A stretch of DNA of 64,000 bases from CAVRCA01 sp965218045 (GTDB lineage Bacteria; Pseudomonadota; Alphaproteobacteria; Acetobacterales; Acetobacteraceae): NCBI GenBank assembly GCA_965218045.1, contig CBDCJX010000011.1, forward strand, positions 868,001 to 932,000, given 5' to 3'. Positions 16,247-24,779 of this stretch are shown here, one piece after another (the stretch's first letter is position 1; each line of letters starts with the position of its first letter). Both the position numbers and the translations under genes were made by a program. The notes under the pieces were generated by a model. The model worked only from the letters and a program-made list of their open reading frames with translations, was not told the origin of the DNA and ran no database searches.

Positions 16247-17028
16247 GCGCCGATCGAATGACCTTGCGCCAACAGGCATTCCGCGCCGATTTCCGCGACA
16301 AGATCGCTCGCGCCTACTCCGGCTGGGCGCACGTGGCGATGATCTTCGCGATCGGCGCGGCGGTGATCTGGTATTGCGCCCGACGCATCGAGGCGCCCGC
16401 CTGGTACGAGTTCCTCGTCATTCCGCTGGCCTTCTGCATCGCCAACGGTTTCGAATGGTGGATCCACAAATACGTCATGCACCGCCCGGTGCCCGGCTTC
16501 ATGGGCATCTACAAGCGCCACACCCTGGCGCATCACCAGTTCTTCACCGAAGCCGAGCCGACGATCGACACGGTGCGGGATTTCCGCATCGTGTTCTTCC
16601 CGCCCTACGCGCTGGTCGCGTTCATCGCGATGTCGATCGTGCCGGCGGCGGTGCTGTCCATCGTCGGCCTGCCCAACGCCGGCTGGCTGCTGGTCATCAC
16701 CAATGTCGGGTTGTACCTGAATTACGAGCTGTTCCACTATTGCTGCCACGTGAAGAACGACGGCTTGGTGCGCCATGTCCCGTTGGTGAACAGCATCCGC
16801 CGCCACCACATCGCGCACCACAACCCGGCGATCATGATGGAGCGCAACTTCAACCTGACGTACCCGATCGCCGATTGGGTGTTCGGCACGTCGGACCTCG
16901 ATCGCGGGCTGCTGGGGCACGTGTTCAACGGCACCTCGACGCGTTTCGTGCGGCGGAACCTCAAACGCGTGCGCCACAGCGCCGATGATGTCCGCGCCGG
17001 CCAGGTGCGCGTGGGCGCGGCGGAGTAG
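16243..17028 (+). CDS. Sterol desaturase/fatty acid hydroxylase superfamily protein
   Basis: A 261-residue integral membrane di-iron enzyme. Four to five hydrophobic helices surround the His clusters that bind the irons: HKYVMH (about 75-80), HTLAHH (about 92-97), HYCCH (about 163-167) and RRHHIAHH (about 182-189). Members hydroxylate lipids, hopanoids, carotenoids or fatty acids at the membrane. The substrate is not clear. In the same direction follow a small membrane protein and a large exported protein. Confidence 0.88.
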   Translation: MSADRMTLRQQAFRADFRDKIARAYSGWAHVAMIFAIGAAVIWYCARRIEAPAWYEFLVIPLAFCIANGFEWWIHKYVMHRPVPGFMGIYKRHTLAHHQFFTEAEPTIDTVRDFRIVFFPPYALVAFIAMSIVPAAVLSIVGLPNAGWLLVITNVGLYLNYELFHYCCHVKNDGLVRHVPLVNSIRRHHIAHHNPAIMMERNFNLTYPIADWVFGTSDLDRGLLGHVFNGTSTRFVRRNLKRVRHSADDVRAGQVRVGAAE

Positions 17029-17033
17029 CGCGG

Positions 17034-17228
17034 GTGGACGCGTCGCTGCAGGGCGAGCTCAAGCGCGGCCGGGCCAGCCTGGTCGGCGGCATCGCGGTCG
17101 GCTTCGCCGTCCTCATGCTCTGGGTGCTGATCACGCGCGACCTCGCGATCGCATCGACGGCGACCGTGCTGGTCGGCGTGCTCGTCGCCGCCTTGATCGC
17201 CGCCTGGATACGCATTGCCGATCTCTGA
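17034..17228 (+). CDS. Small membrane protein
   Basis: A 64-residue protein starting with GTG, 5 nt after the hydroxylase stop. Two hydrophobic segments (SLVGGIAVGFAVLMLWVLI and ASTATVLVGVLVAALIAAW) joined by a short acidic turn make a helical hairpin. No family recognised. Position suggests it may accompany the hydroxylase. Confidence 0.5.
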   Translation: MDASLQGELKRGRASLVGGIAVGFAVLMLWVLITRDLAIASTATVLVGVLVAALIAAWIRIADL

Positions 17229-17281
17229 TCTCGGCCGCATCGAATTCAGCAATTCATTCAAACACTCGTATTGGAGCGCCC

Positions 17282-19717
17282 ATGAGGCTCACGCGACCGC
17301 TTCTGCTCGCCGCCTTGATAGCGCTCACCAATTGCGGCCCGGTACGCATCGGCCGAGACGCCTCGCTGTATAGCTCGAGCGGCAGCGCCAGCGCCGCCGA
17401 GCCCCGCCACCGGTCCGCGTCGAACCGAGACAAGGCCGCGCCAGCGGTGCAGGTTGCCTACCGATCCGGCGCGCCAGACTTCAGTTGCGCCCCGTCCGCC
17501 GTCACCTGCATGCGCATCAACGGCCGCGATGCTGGCGGCGGCATCCTGCCGGCAACCTTCGGCGTGCCGTTCGCGCCGGGCCAGGTGCCGTCGGGGACCA
17601 CGCTCGCGGCCAGCGTGCGCGGCCGGACATTGCCGTTGCAGATGGACCAGCCATCGACCTATCCCGACGGATCGTTGCGTTTCGCGATCTTCAGTCTCGC
17701 CCTGCCGGCCGGCGATGCCGGACAGGTTGTCTCGCTGATACGCGGCGGCTCGGCCGGCGGAGCTCCGGTCGATCCGGCTGCGTGGCTGAACGCGGGCCAC
17801 GACGTGCGTCTGGTGTTGAACCTCTACTCGCCGCAGGTCTCCACCATCACCCTCGGCAACCGGCGGGGAACCCAGGCCGGCACGCCGTTCCAGGCCGGCG
17901 AGACCATCACGGTCCATCTCGGCGACGATCCCGGTGAGACATACACCGTGACGGTGACGGAGAAGACCGCAGGCGGCGGCTTCGGCACGCTCAGCCAGAT
18001 ATCGAGGGAACTGGTCGAGAAGATCAGTCACAGCAGCCGATTCCGACCCTACAAGATCGGCGAGGGTGGCGGCTACGAGACCCTTTGGCTCACCACGCGC
18101 GGCGGCGACAACGCGAAACCATTTGCGATACGCATCGAAACCAGTTCGGCCGCTCCCATCCGCACCGAGACCTTGCAGCCCTACGAGGCGCCGCGACGCT
18201 ACACCGCCTCGGCGCACGCGATGCTCGGAAGGGCTGAACGCTCCGCGTGGCTGTCCGGCTCGCAAGCCGGCGAGGTCCTGCTCGCGGGTCCGCTGGTCGC
18301 CGATGACGGCTCGCCGCATCCGCGACTGACCGCGCGCATGAACGTGCGTGCCTATGCCGGCGTGCCGCAGACGCGCACCGACGTGATCCTCGAGGATCTC
18401 TGGGCCTACCAGCCAGATCCGCGCAACTGGCATTACGACGTCGCGATCGAGCAGGACGGCAAGAGGGTTTTCCACGACGAGGATGTCACGCACTACCATC
18501 ACGCGCGCTGGCACAAGGTGCTCTGGTCGGGCGCCGATCCCGAGCTGTTCGTGCAATACGACCGGCACCACCTGCTCAACAGCTACGCGGTGCAGCACTA
18601 TGACGAGCGGCTGGTCATCCCCTCCGCGGTGATCCAGAACGACCTCAACAATCTTGCCAAGGCCGATACGGCGATCATGGGCAACGCCAATGTGGTGTTC
18701 TATTTCGGCACCACCGGCGGACGCCCGGATATCGGTCCGGTGCCGCGTTGGACGACAATCTACCTGCTGTCGATGGACCCGCGCGAATACACGGTCATGA
18801 TGGCCAACGCGAATGCCAGCGGCAGCGTGCCGATCCATTTCCGCGATCGCCGCACCGGCCTGCCGGTGAATGTCGACGACCATGCGCGCGAGAAGCTGCC
18901 CAAAGTGGTCAACGGCGACACCCCCTGGAGCCCCGAACGCGCGCACCAGCCGTCGCTCGTCTACGTGCCCTACATGGTCACCGGAGATCGCTACTACCTC
19001 GAAGAGGTGCAGTTCTGGGCGACGTGGAACCTGCTCTCCACCGAATCGGGCACGCTCGGCATCGTGTTGGGCACGCTGCAAACCCGTAACGATGCCTGGT
19101 CGCTCCGTGCCCTCGCCGAAGCGGCGGAGATCACCCCGGACCGCGACCCGCTGAAACACTATTATCAGGGCAAGCTGGAGCAGAACCTGACCTGGGCCAA
19201 CGCGCGCTATGAAAAGCGTTCCAATCCGCTCGGCCTCGACGCGGTGTTCAATCGCGGCAACCGCTTCGCGCCGTGGCAGGGGGATTTCATGATCCTCGTA
19301 CTGTCGCAGGTCCACAACGATGGCTACATCAGCGCCGAGACGTTCATGCGCTGGATCGCGATCCCCACCATGGGCGTGTGGATGAACGAGCAGAACGGCT
19401 ATTGCCGGATGAACGCCCCGCCGGGCGGGCTGACGATACGCCGACCAAGCGGGGGCGATCTCGTGACCTCCTGGGCGGAGTTGCAGAAACTGAACTTCCC
19501 GCAGCAGGTCGACTGCCCGACCAGCTTTCCCAAGGAAGCCTACGAGGGCTCGCCATTGGGCTATATCATCAACGCGATGGCGGCGGCGGCGGTGTTGTCG
19601 GACGTGGACTATCCCGGTGCGCGGGAACTGTTCAACGCACTGAACGAGCGCGAGAGCAAGGTCAATTTCGGCGCCGACCCGACCTGGCGCATCGTGCCGC
19701 GCTCAGGGCCGCATTGA
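17282..19717 (+). CDS. Large exported protein, PcRGLX/YetA-like
   Basis: An 811-residue secreted protein. MRLTRPLLLAALIALTNCG has a lipobox-like LTNCG, so it may be a lipoprotein. After a Ser/Ala-rich linker (residues 30-60), residues 60-400 are beta-rich with the LPATFGVPFAPGQVPSG / LPLQMDQPSTYPDGSLRFAIF pattern I associate with the RIFT-barrel N-terminal domain of PcRGLX/YetA-like proteins, a group with rhamnogalacturonan-lyase-like members. Residues 500-800 are helix-rich with aromatic clusters (YVPYMVTGDRYYLEEVQFWATW), like the alpha/alpha-barrel of polysaccharide lyases. GGAG precedes the ATG. Family confidence is moderate and enzymatic activity is not established. Confidence 0.65.
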   Translation: MRLTRPLLLAALIALTNCGPVRIGRDASLYSSSGSASAAEPRHRSASNRDKAAPAVQVAYRSGAPDFSCAPSAVTCMRINGRDAGGGILPATFGVPFAPGQVPSGTTLAASVRGRTLPLQMDQPSTYPDGSLRFAIFSLALPAGDAGQVVSLIRGGSAGGAPVDPAAWLNAGHDVRLVLNLYSPQVSTITLGNRRGTQAGTPFQAGETITVHLGDDPGETYTVTVTEKTAGGGFGTLSQISRELVEKISHSSRFRPYKIGEGGGYETLWLTTRGGDNAKPFAIRIETSSAAPIRTETLQPYEAPRRYTASAHAMLGRAERSAWLSGSQAGEVLLAGPLVADDGSPHPRLTARMNVRAYAGVPQTRTDVILEDLWAYQPDPRNWHYDVAIEQDGKRVFHDEDVTHYHHARWHKVLWSGADPELFVQYDRHHLLNSYAVQHYDERLVIPSAVIQNDLNNLAKADTAIMGNANVVFYFGTTGGRPDIGPVPRWTTIYLLSMDPREYTVMMANANASGSVPIHFRDRRTGLPVNVDDHAREKLPKVVNGDTPWSPERAHQPSLVYVPYMVTGDRYYLEEVQFWATWNLLSTESGTLGIVLGTLQTRNDAWSLRALAEAAEITPDRDPLKHYYQGKLEQNLTWANARYEKRSNPLGLDAVFNRGNRFAPWQGDFMILVLSQVHNDGYISAETFMRWIAIPTMGVWMNEQNGYCRMNAPPGGLTIRRPSGGDLVTSWAELQKLNFPQQVDCPTSFPKEAYEGSPLGYIINAMAAAAVLSDVDYPGARELFNALNERESKVNFGADPTWRIVPRSGPH

Positions 19718-19802
19718 AGGCCAACCCGGCGCGGAACCGCCAGCTACTTACCGACGTTGCGGTATACGGGTAGTCTTCGGGCCCGGACGGAGAGGGCTGG
19801 AT

Positions 19803-20882
19803 TTGGGCAAGGTTCGCGTCGCAATCGTTGGTGTCGGCAACTGCGCGTCGTCGCTCGTGCAGGGCATCACCTTCTATGCCGACGCCGCCGCCGAGCGCAC
19901 CGTGCCCGGCCTGATGCATGTCGAACTCGGCGGCTACCACATCGCCGATGTGACATTCTGCGCCGCGTTCGACGTCGCGGTGGGCAAGGTGGGCGTCGAT
20001 CTCGCGCAAGCGATCGGCGCCGAGCCCAACAACACCGCGCGTTTCGCCGAGGTCGCCGCCACCGGCATACGCGTCCAACGCGGCCCCACGCTCGACGGCA
20101 TCGGCCGCTACGTACGCGACGTTGTGGAGGAATCCACGGCCGAACCGGTGGACGTCGCCGCCGTGCTGCGTCGCTCGGAGACCGACGTGCTCGTCTCCTA
20201 CCTGCCGGTCGGCGCCGAGGCCGCGACACGCTGGTACGCCGAGCGCGCGCTGGAGGCGGGTTGCGCCTTCGTCAACTGCATCCCGGTGTTCATCGCCTCC
20301 GACCCGGCATGGCGGGCGCGCTTTGAAGCCAAGCGGCTGCCGTTGATCGGCGACGACATCAAGTCGCAAGTGGGTGCCACCATCGTGCATCGTACGCTCG
20401 CCAACCTGTTTCGCGAGCGCGGCGTCCGGCTCGACCGGACCTACCAGCTCAATTTCGGCGGCAACACCGACTTCATGAACATGCTGGAACGTGACCGGCT
20501 GGAGTCGAAGAAGCTGTCCAAGACGAGGGCAGTGACCAGCCAGCTTGCCGAGCCGCTGTCGAACGCCGACGCGCATGTCGGGCCAAGCGACCACGTGCCG
20601 TGGCTCGAGGATCGCAAGTGGGCCTACATCCGAATGGAAGGCACGACGTTCGGCAACGTCCCCATCTCGTGCGAACTGAAGCTGGAAGTGTGGGATTCGC
20701 CGAACTCGGCGGGGGTGGTGATCGACGCGGTTCGCTGCGCCAAGCTGGCACTCGACCGTGGCATTGGCGGCGCGTTGACCAGTCCGTCCAGCTACTTCAT
20801 GAAGAGCCCGCCCGAGCAGTTCACCGACAACGAGGCGCGCGAGCGTACCGAGGCCTTCATTCGCGGTGCCGCAGTACGCTAG
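19803..20882 (+). CDS. Inositol-3-phosphate synthase
   Basis: A 359-residue protein of the compact prokaryotic/actinobacterial Ino1 type, which converts glucose 6-phosphate to 1L-myo-inositol 1-phosphate using NAD. The Rossmann motif IVGVGNCASSLVQG is at residues 8-21; SYLPVGAEAATRWYAERALEAG, GDDIKSQVGATIVHRTLA (catalytic Lys region) and QLNFGGNTDFMNMLE are diagnostic, as is KLEVWDSPNSAGVVIDAVR. It starts with TTG, preceded by GGAGAGGG. Inositol synthesis is uncommon in alphaproteobacteria; here it faces a sugar-modification operon, so the product may feed a phosphoinositol-containing glycan or lipid. Confidence 0.92.
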   Translation: MGKVRVAIVGVGNCASSLVQGITFYADAAAERTVPGLMHVELGGYHIADVTFCAAFDVAVGKVGVDLAQAIGAEPNNTARFAEVAATGIRVQRGPTLDGIGRYVRDVVEESTAEPVDVAAVLRRSETDVLVSYLPVGAEAATRWYAERALEAGCAFVNCIPVFIASDPAWRARFEAKRLPLIGDDIKSQVGATIVHRTLANLFRERGVRLDRTYQLNFGGNTDFMNMLERDRLESKKLSKTRAVTSQLAEPLSNADAHVGPSDHVPWLEDRKWAYIRMEGTTFGNVPISCELKLEVWDSPNSAGVVIDAVRCAKLALDRGIGGALTSPSSYFMKSPPEQFTDNEARERTEAFIRGAAVR

Positions 20883-20892
20883 CCTAGGCGCC

Positions 20893-21495
20893 ATGCCAGG
20901 CACCACCACGTTCCACCTCATCCGGCACGGCGACTACAGCTTGCTGGGTCGCGTCCTCGCTGGACGTACCAGCGGCTATTCGCTCAGCGAGGCCGGGCTG
21001 GCGCAGGCGCACAGCGTTGCCGAGGCGCTCGCATTCCTGCCCATCCTCGCTGTGGTTTCGAGCCCGCTGGAACGCACGCGCGAGACGGCGGAGCCGATCG
21101 CGGAGGCGCTCGGGCTGCCGGTCACGATCGACGAGGACGTCATCGAGATCGATTTCGGCGAGTGGACCGGACGCACCTTCGAGTCGCTGCGCACCTGGCC
21201 CGGCTGGCCCAACTTCACCCGCTTTCGCAGCACGGCCCAGGTTCCCGGCGGCGAATCGATGCTGGCGGTGCAAGCGCGCAGCGTCGCCGCGATCGTTCGC
21301 TTGCGCGAGACCTACCCCGAGGGCGAGGTGGTCATCGTCAGCCACGGCGACGTGATCAAGTCGATCCTCGCGCATTTCCTGACGATCCCGCTCGACATGT
21401 TCCGCCGTTTCGACATCGGTCCCGCCTCGCGCAGCGTGGTCACCGTTACCGACGAAGACGCACGCGTGCTGACGGTCAACCTGCCGCCACCATGA
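20893..21495 (+). CDS. Histidine phosphatase family protein
   Basis: A 200-residue phosphoglycerate-mutase-like phosphatase. HLIRHGDYS carries the phospho-accepting His, with Arg two before; SSPLERTRETAEPIAEAL, IEIDFGEWTG and VIVSHGDVIKSILAH (second catalytic His) complete the active site. It starts 10 nt after the inositol-phosphate-synthase stop, so the two are one unit. A phosphatase directly behind Ino1 suggests that it could dephosphorylate inositol phosphate, although this family also includes SixA- and CobC-like enzymes. Its end overlaps the convergent GT9-like gene by 20 nt. Confidence 0.85.
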   Translation: MPGTTTFHLIRHGDYSLLGRVLAGRTSGYSLSEAGLAQAHSVAEALAFLPILAVVSSPLERTRETAEPIAEALGLPVTIDEDVIEIDFGEWTGRTFESLRTWPGWPNFTRFRSTAQVPGGESMLAVQARSVAAIVRLRETYPEGEVVIVSHGDVIKSILAHFLTIPLDMFRRFDIGPASRSVVTVTDEDARVLTVNLPPP

Positions 21496-22342
21496 GCCGG
21501 AGATCGGCATGCACCCGGTCGAGCGGCGCGCTCCAGTTGCCGGCCACCTCCTGCCGATAGAGCCGCACCGTCGGATACCAGGGCGAAACGCAACCCTCGT
21601 CCATCCACCGCCAGTCGCAGTCCCGTTTCAATAGCAACCAAGTCGGACGACCCAAGGCGCCGGCGAGGTGCGCGATCATGGTGTCGACGGTGACAACCAG
21701 GTCGAGCGCCTTCACCAGGATCGCTGTCGACAGCACATCAGCGCTCGGTGGATACACGGTCAGATCGCGCGGGCAAACGCCGCCGATGTCGCACGCCTGC
21801 TCCAGCCCGTGCCGTGGCACCGAGCGGGCGGGGTCCCAGTCACCGGCGCGCCAACACAGCCCTACTTCGAGGTCGGCTCGCTCGTCGCGGCAAGCCGACG
21901 GGACCGTGAGATAGGGCACGCGACCGCCGACCGCCTCCACGCGCAATGCGTGCGCGAGCTCCATGATCTCGATGTCGCACTCCGCTGGCTTCAGCGGAGC
22001 ATCGGTGCGGAACGCGATCACGCGATCCACACCCGAGATGCCAGCAAGCAAGCTCAGCAACTCGGGTTGCACCTCCAGCGTGACCGAAGCGGCAATCGCC
22101 GCCAGGTCGGGCAGGAAGCGGGCGAATTGCACGGTGTCGCCGAGCCCGTGATAGCACCGCACCAGCACGTGCCGACCGGCAAGAGTACGCCCATCCCAAA
22201 CCCAACGCAGGTGGTAGGGCAGGCGCGGATCGTCCGCCGCCCTCGGGTCACGGCCGGCGAGCACCTCGTCGCTGACCTGGTGCGCGGCGGCAAAATCGGC
22301 GCGACGCATCGCCGCTTTCCAGCGCGCCTCGGCCGAAGGCAT
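21476..22342 (-). CDS. GT9-like glycosyltransferase domain protein
   Basis: A 288-residue protein related to the C-terminal half of the gene at 5081-6625 but without TPRs. HVLVRCYHGLGDTVQFARFLPDL is the first-lobe motif and VVTVDTMIAHLAGALGRPTWLLL the nucleotide-sugar site; CDWRWMDEGCVSPWYPTVRLYRQ near the end is shared with the TPR gene. The start is an ATG 2 nt after the upstream stop; longer in-frame starts lie inside the preceding gene. It is the last gene of the five-gene operon and probably adds a sugar to the surface glycan made there. Confidence 0.75.
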   Translation of the reverse strand: MPSAEARWKAAMRRADFAAAHQVSDEVLAGRDPRAADDPRLPYHLRWVWDGRTLAGRHVLVRCYHGLGDTVQFARFLPDLAAIAASVTLEVQPELLSLLAGISGVDRVIAFRTDAPLKPAECDIEIMELAHALRVEAVGGRVPYLTVPSACRDERADLEVGLCWRAGDWDPARSVPRHGLEQACDIGGVCPRDLTVYPPSADVLSTAILVKALDLVVTVDTMIAHLAGALGRPTWLLLKRDCDWRWMDEGCVSPWYPTVRLYRQEVAGNWSAPLDRVHADLRLMVAAG

Positions 22343-22344
22343 TC

Positions 22345-23232
22345 TCAGGCAGCGTAGCGGCGGATCATCGCCGCGCAGAACTCGGCGAACGCCTCTGGAT
22401 TCCGCGGCGGCGCGGTGTGGTGCTCCCAGGTTCCTTCGTGCTCGGGCGTGAAGCAGAAGGTGATTGTCACATCGAAACCGTCCAGCGCGCGCATCTGCCG
22501 GTCGAACCAGTCGAGCGCATTGGGGCGAAACCAGTCGGCCCAGCTCAATCCGGTGCGCAGATAGGTGACACCGAGATCTCGCAACCAGCGCACCGCGTCG
22601 TCCAGTCGATGATCCTCGAAATGGAACCACTGGCAGATGCCCAGCTCCGGCGTGCAGTCGTGGAAGTGTCGCGCTGCAAGCTTCGGCCTGCCGTGCTCGT
22701 CGAGCAGCCCCATGTGGAAGTGCCGGTAATACGACGACCCCTCGGCTTCCTTGTGTCGCGTCGTCGCCGGCCACGCCGCGGGGAGATCGTAGAGGCTATA
22801 CCAGTGGATGCGCGGCGCGCGTCCAGTCAGCAGCTCGGCGGTGCGCTTGAGCCCCCATTCCTGCACCTCCTCGGCGCCGAAGGTCGAGACGCCGACCTCC
22901 GAGACCCAGACCGGAAGGTGCGTTACCGAAGCGATCTCCGCCAGCCTGGCCGGCCAGTCATGGATCAGCCAGTGGTTCCAATCGAGCGGGAAGCCATGCA
23001 CCGCGACGGCCTCGAGATTGTCGAGCACGCCGTGACCGGTCATCAATCGGATGAAATCGGGGTCGATCGGCGACATGCCGCCGAGAACGCGCGGCAAGCC
23101 CGGTCGCTCCGCCGCGATGGCCTGGCAGGCAAGTCGCGTCATCCGCGCGAACACCGCCCAACCCGGGTCCTTCTCGAAGTCCCAATGCGACTTGTTGTTG
23201 GGTTCGTTCCAGATCATTGCCGCTTCAATCAT
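22345..23232 (-). CDS. Glycoside-hydrolase-like (beta-xylosidase-like) protein
   Basis: A 295-residue TIM-barrel-like protein. IWNEPNNKSHWDF near the N terminus has the Asn-Glu-Pro acid/base motif of clan A glycoside hydrolases (GH39/GH5-like), and LPVWVSEVGVSTFGAEE supplies the nucleophile Glu. The C-terminal third has repeated Trp/His-rich strands (GICQWFHFEDHRLDDAVRWL, then YLRTGLSWADWFRP). There is no signal peptide, so it acts in the cytoplasm, which is odd for polysaccharide breakdown and fits a glycan-assembly role better. The ATG overlaps the methyltransferase stop (ATGA). Confidence 0.7.
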   Translation of the reverse strand: MIEAAMIWNEPNNKSHWDFEKDPGWAVFARMTRLACQAIAAERPGLPRVLGGMSPIDPDFIRLMTGHGVLDNLEAVAVHGFPLDWNHWLIHDWPARLAEIASVTHLPVWVSEVGVSTFGAEEVQEWGLKRTAELLTGRAPRIHWYSLYDLPAAWPATTRHKEAEGSSYYRHFHMGLLDEHGRPKLAARHFHDCTPELGICQWFHFEDHRLDDAVRWLRDLGVTYLRTGLSWADWFRPNALDWFDRQMRALDGFDVTITFCFTPEHEGTWEHHTAPPRNPEAFAEFCAAMIRRYAA

Positions 23233-24002
23233 CGCGGCCGCTCCCCCGCACGGGTCGGGTAGACCGCGCCGTACTTTTCGGAAGACCGCTCCTCCCGGCG
23301 GCAGATGAACACCTCCTCCTCGGGGTGGCTGATCACCGAGAAGCCGGCACTGCGCAGCATCGCTTCCGAGCACGCCCGATTTGGCGCCCACCAGTTCGTG
23401 GGATCGCTGGCGTATTTCCGCTCGATGAAGTGCAGCCTCGGCCAGCCGGGATCGTCGAAGATCTCGGTATCCCAGAACTCGTAATCCGGCTGCGCGTCGG
23501 CGACGCAATCGCTACCGCGCTGCATCGACTGGAACACCAGCAGGTTTCGTGTCACGTGCTCATGGATCAGGTCGAGCGCCAGCAGCGGATGACGAAGGTG
23601 GTAGAAGACGCCGATAAAGAATACCACGTCGAAGCGCTCGCCAAGCGCGGCGACATCATAGACCGAGAGCTGCCGCAGCTCGATGTCGAGCCCTTCGATT
23701 TCGGCGGCGAAGCGCGCCTGAGCGAGATAGTCGGGATCGTGGTCGATGCCGAGCACCCGCGCGGCACCGCGTCGCTTCATCTCCAATGAATAGAATCCCG
23801 CGTTGCAGCCGATATCGAGCACGCTCATGCCGTTGAGATCGGTCGGCAGCGCGTCGGCGAAACGACGCCACTTCACCGCAGGATAGTCGCCGAGGAAGTG
23901 CTCCGGCGCCGTGCGCACACCGTTGAGATCCAGATTGTGGAACCACGGACCAAGCGCGCGGGCACGCTCGCGTATCTCGTCGGGAGTCCAGCGCCGGCTC
24001 AT
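23229..24002 (-). CDS. SAM-dependent methyltransferase, CmoB-like / TIGR04290-like
   Basis: A 257-residue class I methyltransferase. SVLDIGCNAGFYSLEMKRRGA is SAM motif I at about residues 59-79, GIDHDPDYLAQARFAAE follows as motif II, and FFIGVFYHLRHPLLALD is motif IV. The WFHNLDLNGVRTAPEHFLGDYPAVKW leader resembles CmoB-type and the TIGR04290 group, which I recall as occurring in conserved cassettes with glycosyltransferases. Overlaps its neighbours by 4 nt on both sides. Methylation of a sugar or cyclitol in the glycan is a plausible role. Confidence 0.8.
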   Translation of the reverse strand: MSRRWTPDEIRERARALGPWFHNLDLNGVRTAPEHFLGDYPAVKWRRFADALPTDLNGMSVLDIGCNAGFYSLEMKRRGAARVLGIDHDPDYLAQARFAAEIEGLDIELRQLSVYDVAALGERFDVVFFIGVFYHLRHPLLALDLIHEHVTRNLLVFQSMQRGSDCVADAQPDYEFWDTEIFDDPGWPRLHFIERKYASDPTNWWAPNRACSEAMLRSAGFSVISHPEEEVFICRREERSSEKYGAVYPTRAGERPR

Positions 24003-24778
24003 CGACGGGTGCTCGCCAGCCGCGCGCGCGACAGCGGGGGCGATTGAGCCGTCTCGCGCCGATCCAGCAGCGCAATCGCCTCACGATAGCCGTGCAAGGT
24101 GCCGACATCGACGTAGCTCTCGCCGGCCCGCACCCCTTCCGCCTTGCCGCCGATTGCGAGCCAGGCATTGATCAACGTGCCGATGAATTGGTCCTCCCGA
24201 CCTCGTTGCACCCATAACGCATGGAGCCGGTGCAACAGCGCACCCGGCATCTTGAACGCGCCCCAAACCCAGTGCGACGTCGGCGCGGTGGACTTGACCT
24301 GGATCTGTCGCACCCGACCTGCCTCGTCGATATCGACCGCGTCGAACAGCTCGGGGTGCTCGACCGGGAAAAGCAGGAACGACAGGCGGTCATCCGGCAA
24401 CGCGCGCAACGCGTCCTCGGGGAACCAGATCGTGTCGGGCAAGCCGACGATCACCGGCTCCTGCGGCCCGATCAGCGGCAGCGCGCGGAAGATCGCGTCG
24501 CACAGGCCGGCGGGCTGGTCCTGAATGACATAGGCGATGCTCGCTTCGTCGAGCGCGCCGCCGTAATACTGCAGGATGTCGGACTTCCACGGCGAGATCA
24601 CAAAGCAGATCTTGTCGGCGCCACCCCGCACCATGCGGTCCACCAGATACTCGCTCACCGCACGCGGCCGTTCGACCCCGTTCGGGTCCAGCCAGCTGCC
24701 AACTGGCAGCAGCTCCTTGGAGAAGGCGAGCGGCTGGATACGAGTGCCGCTGCCGGCGGCCGGCACGATGCCCCACAT
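23999..24778 (-). CDS. Sugar-1-phosphate nucleotidyltransferase
   Basis: A 259-residue NTP-transferase-fold enzyme that would activate a sugar (or cyclitol) 1-phosphate as an NDP-sugar. The N terminus WGIVPAAGSGTRIQPL carries the GxGTR nucleotide loop, followed by FSKELLPVG with the catalytic Lys; VGLPDTIWFPEDAL holds the metal-binding Asp, and YVDVGTLHGYREAI is the conserved C-terminal product-binding segment. The ATG at 24778 gives the usual family start. It lies 1 nt after the CgeB-like gene and overlaps the methyltransferase start. Confidence 0.85.
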   Translation of the reverse strand: MWGIVPAAGSGTRIQPLAFSKELLPVGSWLDPNGVERPRAVSEYLVDRMVRGGADKICFVISPWKSDILQYYGGALDEASIAYVIQDQPAGLCDAIFRALPLIGPQEPVIVGLPDTIWFPEDALRALPDDRLSFLLFPVEHPELFDAVDIDEAGRVRQIQVKSTAPTSHWVWGAFKMPGALLHRLHALWVQRGREDQFIGTLINAWLAIGGKAEGVRAGESYVDVGTLHGYREAIALLDRRETAQSPPLSRARLASTRR

Positions 24779-24779
24779 G

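Noticed and set aside
17258..19315. Open frame of 685 codons opposite the exported protein
   Set aside because: No motif; the sense frame has a signal peptide, ribosome site and family-like pattern.
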